From Deinococci bacterium (GTDB lineage Bacteria > Deinococcota > Deinococci > Deinococcales > Trueperaceae): 39,473 bases of DNA. Every line of letters begins with the position of its first letter. Positions within the stretch are counted from its first letter, which is position 1. A program made the position numbers and the translations under genes. The DNA is taken from positions 1 to 39,473 of the forward strand of contig JASBRS010000043.1 of assembly GCA_030149325.1 (NCBI GenBank), given 5' to 3'. This document shows, piece by piece, positions 35,953-39,473 of this stretch. Below the pieces are notes generated by a model that saw only the letters and a list, made by a program, of their open reading frames with translations, searched no databases and had not been told where the DNA came from.

Positions 35953-36762
35953 TCATGGCACGTCCCCCAGGAACTCGGCGAGGAGTTCGGCGAACCGTTC
36001 CGGAGCTTCGATCTGGGGGGAGTGGCCGACGTCCGGCCAGGTGACCAGCCGGGTGCGGTCGGCGCCGTAGGCGGCCACCGTGGCCCGCGCCAACTCGTCG
36101 GTCACCAGCGCATCGAGGCCGCCGCGGAGCACCAGCACCCTTCCGCGGTAGCGCTGCACCAGGTCGCGCAGGTCCATCGTCTCCAGGGCGTCGGCGTTCG
36201 GCAGGATGACGTCGGTGGGGATGCGCACGGCCTCGTCGACCAGGTCGTCGAGGTAGGGCGGCGTGCGGGTGGGCATGGCCGTGGGGAGGCCCGCCGCGAT
36301 CATGGCGCGGCGGCGGGCGTCGTCGGGTTCGGCCGCCAGCGCCTCGGCGCCGCGCAGGCTGGCCTCGGGCGCGTGGAAGGGCCCGGGCGCCGGCGAGTCC
36401 ATCAGCAGCAGCCGGCCGATCCGTTCGGGCGCCGTACCGGCGCAGGCCTGGGCCACGGCGCCGCCCAGGCTGTGGCCGACGAGGGTCACGTCGTGGAGGT
36501 CCAGCGCGGCCAGGAAGGCGGCCACGGCGGCGCCGTAGGCGGCCATGCTCACCGTCCCCGGCAGCCGTCCGGAGGCGCCGAAGTTGGGCAGGTCGGGAGC
36601 GATCAGCTCCGTCCCCGGGGGCGGGCTCGCCAGCAGCTCCTGCCAGTAGCGGTGGCTGGCGAGGTTGCCGTGGATCAGCACCACCGGTCTGCCGGCGCCG
36701 ACGCGCACGTAGGCGATCTCGGTGCCGGCGACGGGCAGCCGTTGCAGGGCGGGGTGGGTCAC
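35953..36762 (-). CDS. Alpha/beta-fold hydrolase 1
   Basis: A 269-residue hydrolase. The oxyanion loop is VVLIHGNLASHRYW, the nucleophile elbow GHSLGGAVAQ (Ser), the acid lies in RGGLDALV (Asp), and the His in WPDVGHSP. No signal peptide, so it acts in the cytoplasm. Relatives include esterases, enol-lactonases and carbon-carbon hydrolases; sequence alone does not decide. The GTG start overlaps the stop of the second hydrolase gene (GTGA). It is the last enzyme gene before the Liv importer; the 88-base gap to the binding-protein start shows only a six-pair hairpin (35884-35901). Confidence 0.87.
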   Translation of the reverse strand: MTHPALQRLPVAGTEIAYVRVGAGRPVVLIHGNLASHRYWQELLASPPPGTELIAPDLPNFGASGRLPGTVSMAAYGAAVAAFLAALDLHDVTLVGHSLGGAVAQACAGTAPERIGRLLLMDSPAPGPFHAPEASLRGAEALAAEPDDARRRAMIAAGLPTAMPTRTPPYLDDLVDEAVRIPTDVILPNADALETMDLRDLVQRYRGRVLVLRGGLDALVTDELARATVAAYGADRTRLVTWPDVGHSPQIEAPERFAELLAEFLGDVP

Positions 36763-37616
36763 GTCGTCTCCTCCTCGCGGACGTCCCGGAAGAAGGCCCG
36801 CAGCTCGGCCGCGACCTCGGCGGGACGCTCGATCGGAGCGGCGTGGCCGGCGCCGGGGACGATCCCCAGGCGGCCCCGTCCGGCGGCGGCCAGCATCTCC
36901 AGGCTGTAGCGCGGGGGGCTGAGGACGTCGTCCTCGCCCACCAGCGTCAGCAGCGGACCCGGGTAGCGGCGCAGCCCTCCGAGGGCGTCCCGCCCCTCCT
37001 CGCCGTAGCGCAACGCGCCCTCGACCAGGGCCAGCACCGGGCGCGGGTCGGCCCTGGCGGCCTCGTCGCGCAGCCCCAGCAGCCAGTCCTCGTGTTCGGT
37101 CAGGAAGCGATGGCCCCACACCCACGGGGTCGCCACGTCGAAGCGGCCGCCGGTGCCGCCCAGGGCGAGCGCCGCCCGCCACGAGCGCAGCACCGCTCGC
37201 ATCAACGCGTCGATCCGGCCGAAGCCGTCGAGCAGGGCCAGCGAGCGCACCAGCTCGGGGCGACGCCCGACCAGCTCCAACGCGGCCAGGGCGCCGTTGG
37301 AGAGCCCGACCAGGTGCACGGGCCCCAGCGCCAGGGCGTCCAGCAGCGCCTCGAGGTCGTCGGTATGGTCGTCGACGGTGTAGGGCCCCTCGGGCTTGTC
37401 CGACTCCCCCTGGCCGCGGCCGTCGTAGCGCACCACCCGGAGGGTGGGCGCCAGCTCCTGCTCGAGCCCGTCCCAGGTGGCGGTGTTCATGAAGATGCCG
37501 TTGACGAGCACCACCGGCTCGCCGCCCGCCGCGCCGCTGCGCACCACGCGGAGCGTCACGCCGCTGGCCAGCGCCAGGTCGTTCGTGAGGACGGCGTCGT
37601 CAGGCACTTCGGCCAT
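36759..37616 (-). CDS. Alpha/beta-fold hydrolase 2
   Basis: A 285-residue hydrolase, clearly different from its neighbour. The oxyanion loop region is VVLVNGIFMNTATWDG, where the more common HG dipeptide is NG. The nucleophile elbow is GLSNGALAAL (Ser), the acid lies near GEDDVLS, and the His in PGAGHAAP. RYDGRGQGESDKP and the SNG elbow recall 3-oxoadipate enol-lactonase-type hydrolases. ATG at 37616 is chosen (17-base overlap with the ligase gene); an in-frame ATG at 37637 would add seven residues. Cytoplasmic and co-translated with hydrolase 1. Confidence 0.85.
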   Translation of the reverse strand: MAEVPDDAVLTNDLALASGVTLRVVRSGAAGGEPVVLVNGIFMNTATWDGLEQELAPTLRVVRYDGRGQGESDKPEGPYTVDDHTDDLEALLDALALGPVHLVGLSNGALAALELVGRRPELVRSLALLDGFGRIDALMRAVLRSWRAALALGGTGGRFDVATPWVWGHRFLTEHEDWLLGLRDEAARADPRPVLALVEGALRYGEEGRDALGGLRRYPGPLLTLVGEDDVLSPPRYSLEMLAAAGRGRLGIVPGAGHAAPIERPAEVAAELRAFFRDVREEETT

Positions 37617-39084
37617 CTCCGCTCGTGAAGACGGCACGCAGCTCGTTCTTGAGGATCTTGCCGGCGCCGCTCTTGGGGAGTTGTTCCGCCAGGCGCACGT
37701 GCTTGGGCACCTTGTAGCGCGCCAGGCGCTCGCCCAGGAAGGCGCGCAACTCGTCGGGGTCGGGGCTGCAGCCCTCCCTCGGCACCACCACCGCCAGCCC
37801 GACCTCCCCCCAGCGGGCGTCGGGAACGCCGAGCACGGCGCACTCCGAGACCTCGGGGTGATCGTAGAGGGCGTTCTCGATCTCGACGGGGAAGACGTTC
37901 TCCCCGCCGGAGATGAACATCTCCTTGCGCCGCCCGGCGATGGTGACGAAGCCCTCGTCGTCGATCACGGCGAGATCGCCCGTCCACAGCCAACCGTCGC
38001 GGAGGGCCTCGGCGGTCTCGTCGGGGCGTTCGAAGTAGCCGGCGAACACGTGGGGCCCGGCCAGGGTGAGCTCGCCGACCTCGCCCGGCTCGCATGCCGT
38101 CCCGTCGGCGCGGCGCACGGCGGCGCGGGCGTGCAGGATGGGCTTGCCGACCGAGTCGGGGTGGGCCTCGGCCTCGTCCAGGGACATCGCGAAGCAGTTG
38201 ACACCCGCTTCGGTCAGGCCGTAGCCCTGCTTGAAGCGCACGCCGCGCTCGCGGTAGGCGCGCTGCACCGGCTCGGGGCAGGGCGCGCCGCCGGAGATGG
38301 CCCAGCGCACGGCGCTCAGGTCGGTGGAGCCGAAGGCCGGGTGGTCGGCGACCATCTTGAACATGGTGGGCACCAGGAACAGCACGGTGGCGCCCGCCTC
38401 CTCCACCAGTCGGAGGTAGTCGCCGGGCTCGAAGGCGTGTTCGAGCGCGATGCGCGCGCCCAGGTGGTAGAGCGGCACGGTGAAGGCGTTGACGGCGGCG
38501 TGGAAGCAGGGGGTGGCCTGCACCACGCAGTCGTCGTCGCGCAACCCCCACGACAGCACGGTGTTGACGGCGTTGTAGAAGCCCTGCCGGTAGGGCAGCA
38601 TGGCCCCCTTGGGGAGCCCCGTGGTGCCGCCGGTGAAGAGGATCATCTGGATGTCGTCGTCGTCCAGCTCGGGAGGCTCCGGCGCGGCCGGGGCGTTCGC
38701 CAGCTCGGCCTCGTAGGCGTCGAGGGGGAGCACCGGTACGCCGGTGCTCGCCGCCGCAGCGAGGTCGTCGGCGTCGGCCAGCATCAGCGCGGGGCGCACG
38801 TAGGCGGCGATGGCGCGGGTCTCGGCCGGCGACAGGCGGTGGTTGAAGGGCGTGTAGATCACGCCCAGCTTGGCGGTCGCCAGCAGCAGGTCGAGGTGGG
38901 CGAGGTGGTTGAGCGCCAGCAGGCTGACGCGGTCGCCCTTGCCGAGGCCGCGTGCGGCCAGCAGCCCGGCCAGGGCGGCGGCGCGGCGGTCCATCTCGGC
39001 GTAGCTGTACCAGCGGCCCTGCCACAGGACGGCGGGGCGATCGGGGGTGAGCTCGGCGCGACGGCGGGCGATGTCGTGGATCAC
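37600..39084 (-). CDS. AMP-dependent acyl-CoA synthetase/ligase
   Basis: A 494-residue member of the ANL superfamily, which activates a carboxylic acid as acyl-AMP and then usually the CoA thioester. Core motifs are intact: MILFTGGTTGLPKGAML (phosphate loop), KQGYGLTEAGVN, WTGDLAVIDDEGF, GRRKEMFISGGENVFPVEIE (hinge) and the catalytic Lys in KSGAGKILK. Length fits medium- or long-chain and aromatic acid CoA ligases. The GTG at 39084 has GGAGG upstream and overlaps the ketoacyl-synthase-like stop (GTGA). In the same operon lie two hydrolases and a Liv importer, so the substrate may be an imported acid or one released by the hydrolases. Confidence 0.92.
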   Translation of the reverse strand: MIHDIARRRAELTPDRPAVLWQGRWYSYAEMDRRAAALAGLLAARGLGKGDRVSLLALNHLAHLDLLLATAKLGVIYTPFNHRLSPAETRAIAAYVRPALMLADADDLAAAASTGVPVLPLDAYEAELANAPAAPEPPELDDDDIQMILFTGGTTGLPKGAMLPYRQGFYNAVNTVLSWGLRDDDCVVQATPCFHAAVNAFTVPLYHLGARIALEHAFEPGDYLRLVEEAGATVLFLVPTMFKMVADHPAFGSTDLSAVRWAISGGAPCPEPVQRAYRERGVRFKQGYGLTEAGVNCFAMSLDEAEAHPDSVGKPILHARAAVRRADGTACEPGEVGELTLAGPHVFAGYFERPDETAEALRDGWLWTGDLAVIDDEGFVTIAGRRKEMFISGGENVFPVEIENALYDHPEVSECAVLGVPDARWGEVGLAVVVPREGCSPDPDELRAFLGERLARYKVPKHVRLAEQLPKSGAGKILKNELRAVFTSGDGRSA

Positions 39085-39473
39085 GGGATCGCCTCCGAGG
39101 GTCGCCGGCCGCGCAGGCCGTCGCCGTCGTAGGGACGCGCCGCGGGCGGCGTCCCCCAACGCAGGCACAGCGCGTTCCAGACGTAGCCGACACCGGCCGC
39201 GACCAGCACCACCAGGTCGCCGGGCTGCAGCAGGCCGCGCTCCTCGGCGAGTCGCAGGCTGAGCAGCTGGTCGATCTGTCCCAGGTGGCCGTAGTGCTCG
39301 AGGTAGATGGAGCGCTCGGGAGCGACGCCGAGACGCGAGAGCAGCTCGACGTGGGCGCTGCGCTTGACGTGGAGCATGGCCAGGTAGGCGACGTCGGCGA
39401 GCTCGGCGCCCGACTTCTCGACGGCGCGCTCGACCACCTCGACGAAGTTGTCGAGGCTCTTGGGCTCGAGCCG
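39081..39473 (-). CDS. 3-oxoacyl-ACP synthase III-like protein, C-terminal part (gene cut by right window edge)
   Basis: Only the last 130 codons are in the window; the frame is open to base 39473 (reading RLEPKSLDNFVEV before the GTG at 39437). The segment resembles the C-terminal domain of FabH-like condensing enzymes: AYLAMLHVKRS for the first helix region, SIYLEHYGHLGQIDQLLSL, and GDLVVLVAAGVGYVWNAL at the end. The position of the usual catalytic Asn in the GN-T-type motif is occupied by His (GHLG). The active-site Cys lies outside the window. It overlaps the ligase gene start and probably heads, or is near the head of, the operon. Function beyond condensing-enzyme fold is unknown. Confidence 0.72.
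   Translation of the reverse strand, partial: RLEPKSLDNFVEVVERAVEKSGAELADVAYLAMLHVKRSAHVELLSRLGVAPERSIYLEHYGHLGQIDQLLSLRLAEERGLLQPGDLVVLVAAGVGYVWNALCLRWGTPPAARPYDGDGLRGRRPSEAIP

Overview
This is a G+C-rich (mostly about 70%) bacterial chromosomal segment made almost entirely of tightly packed metabolic and uptake operons. No rRNA, tRNA, CRISPR array, transposase, integrase or phage gene was seen. Genes very often start on the stop codon of the gene before (ATGA, GTGA or TTGA overlaps), and GTG starts are common. Promoter-like -10 boxes read TANNNT, and one gene seems to be leaderless. These traits, with the mix of ABC importers, an ALDH16-type dehydrogenase next to deoC, and Kbl/Tdh, fit the Deinococcota (a Trueperaceae-like bacterium) best. 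This is an inference: Actinomycetota or Chloroflexota cannot be excluded, and no marker gene is present.

Layout. (1) 1-5516, plus strand: an isomerase (cut by the left edge), a PfkB kinase, a class I aldolase and two Gfo/Idh/MocA proteins, each starting on or just after the end of the previous gene. Kinase and aldolase resemble E. coli YihV and YihT, so this is an isomerase-kinase-aldolase sugar pathway, possibly for sulfoquinovose. (2) 5524-13722, minus strand: D-cysteine desulfhydrase-like enzyme, Asp/Glu racemase, an Lrp/AsnC regulator with a clear promoter and operator-like repeat, a peptide-type ABC importer (binding protein plus two permeases) and a membrane protein with a spermidine-synthase-like domain. 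This looks like a D-amino-acid or peptide scavenging unit. (3) 13865-17852, plus: deoC, a GNAT acetyltransferase and a two-domain aldehyde dehydrogenase (deoxyribose use). (4) 17913-19262, minus: an unrecognised helical protein with an HTH-like segment.

(5) 19417-24038, plus: a sugar ABC importer with a GH32-type glycosidase. (6) 24167-26391, plus: kbl-tdh for threonine breakdown. (7) 26474-29979, plus: a second peptide-type importer. (8) 30132-30974, plus: a lipoprotein S1 protease with lower G+C than its surroundings. (9) 31112-39473, minus: a ketoacyl-synthase-III-like protein (cut by the right edge), an acyl-CoA/AMP ligase, two alpha/beta hydrolases and a complete Liv-type ABC importer. 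This may take up, hydrolyse and CoA-activate a small acid or ester.

Two themes run through the window. Each of the four binding-protein genes is followed within 25 bases by a perfect 12-14 bp G+C-rich hairpin with no U-tract, before the permease genes. Three of the four importers carry no ATPase gene and must borrow one from elsewhere. No stretch above 300 bases lacks a gene; the longest gaps (about 110-170 bases) hold promoters and hairpins, described individually.
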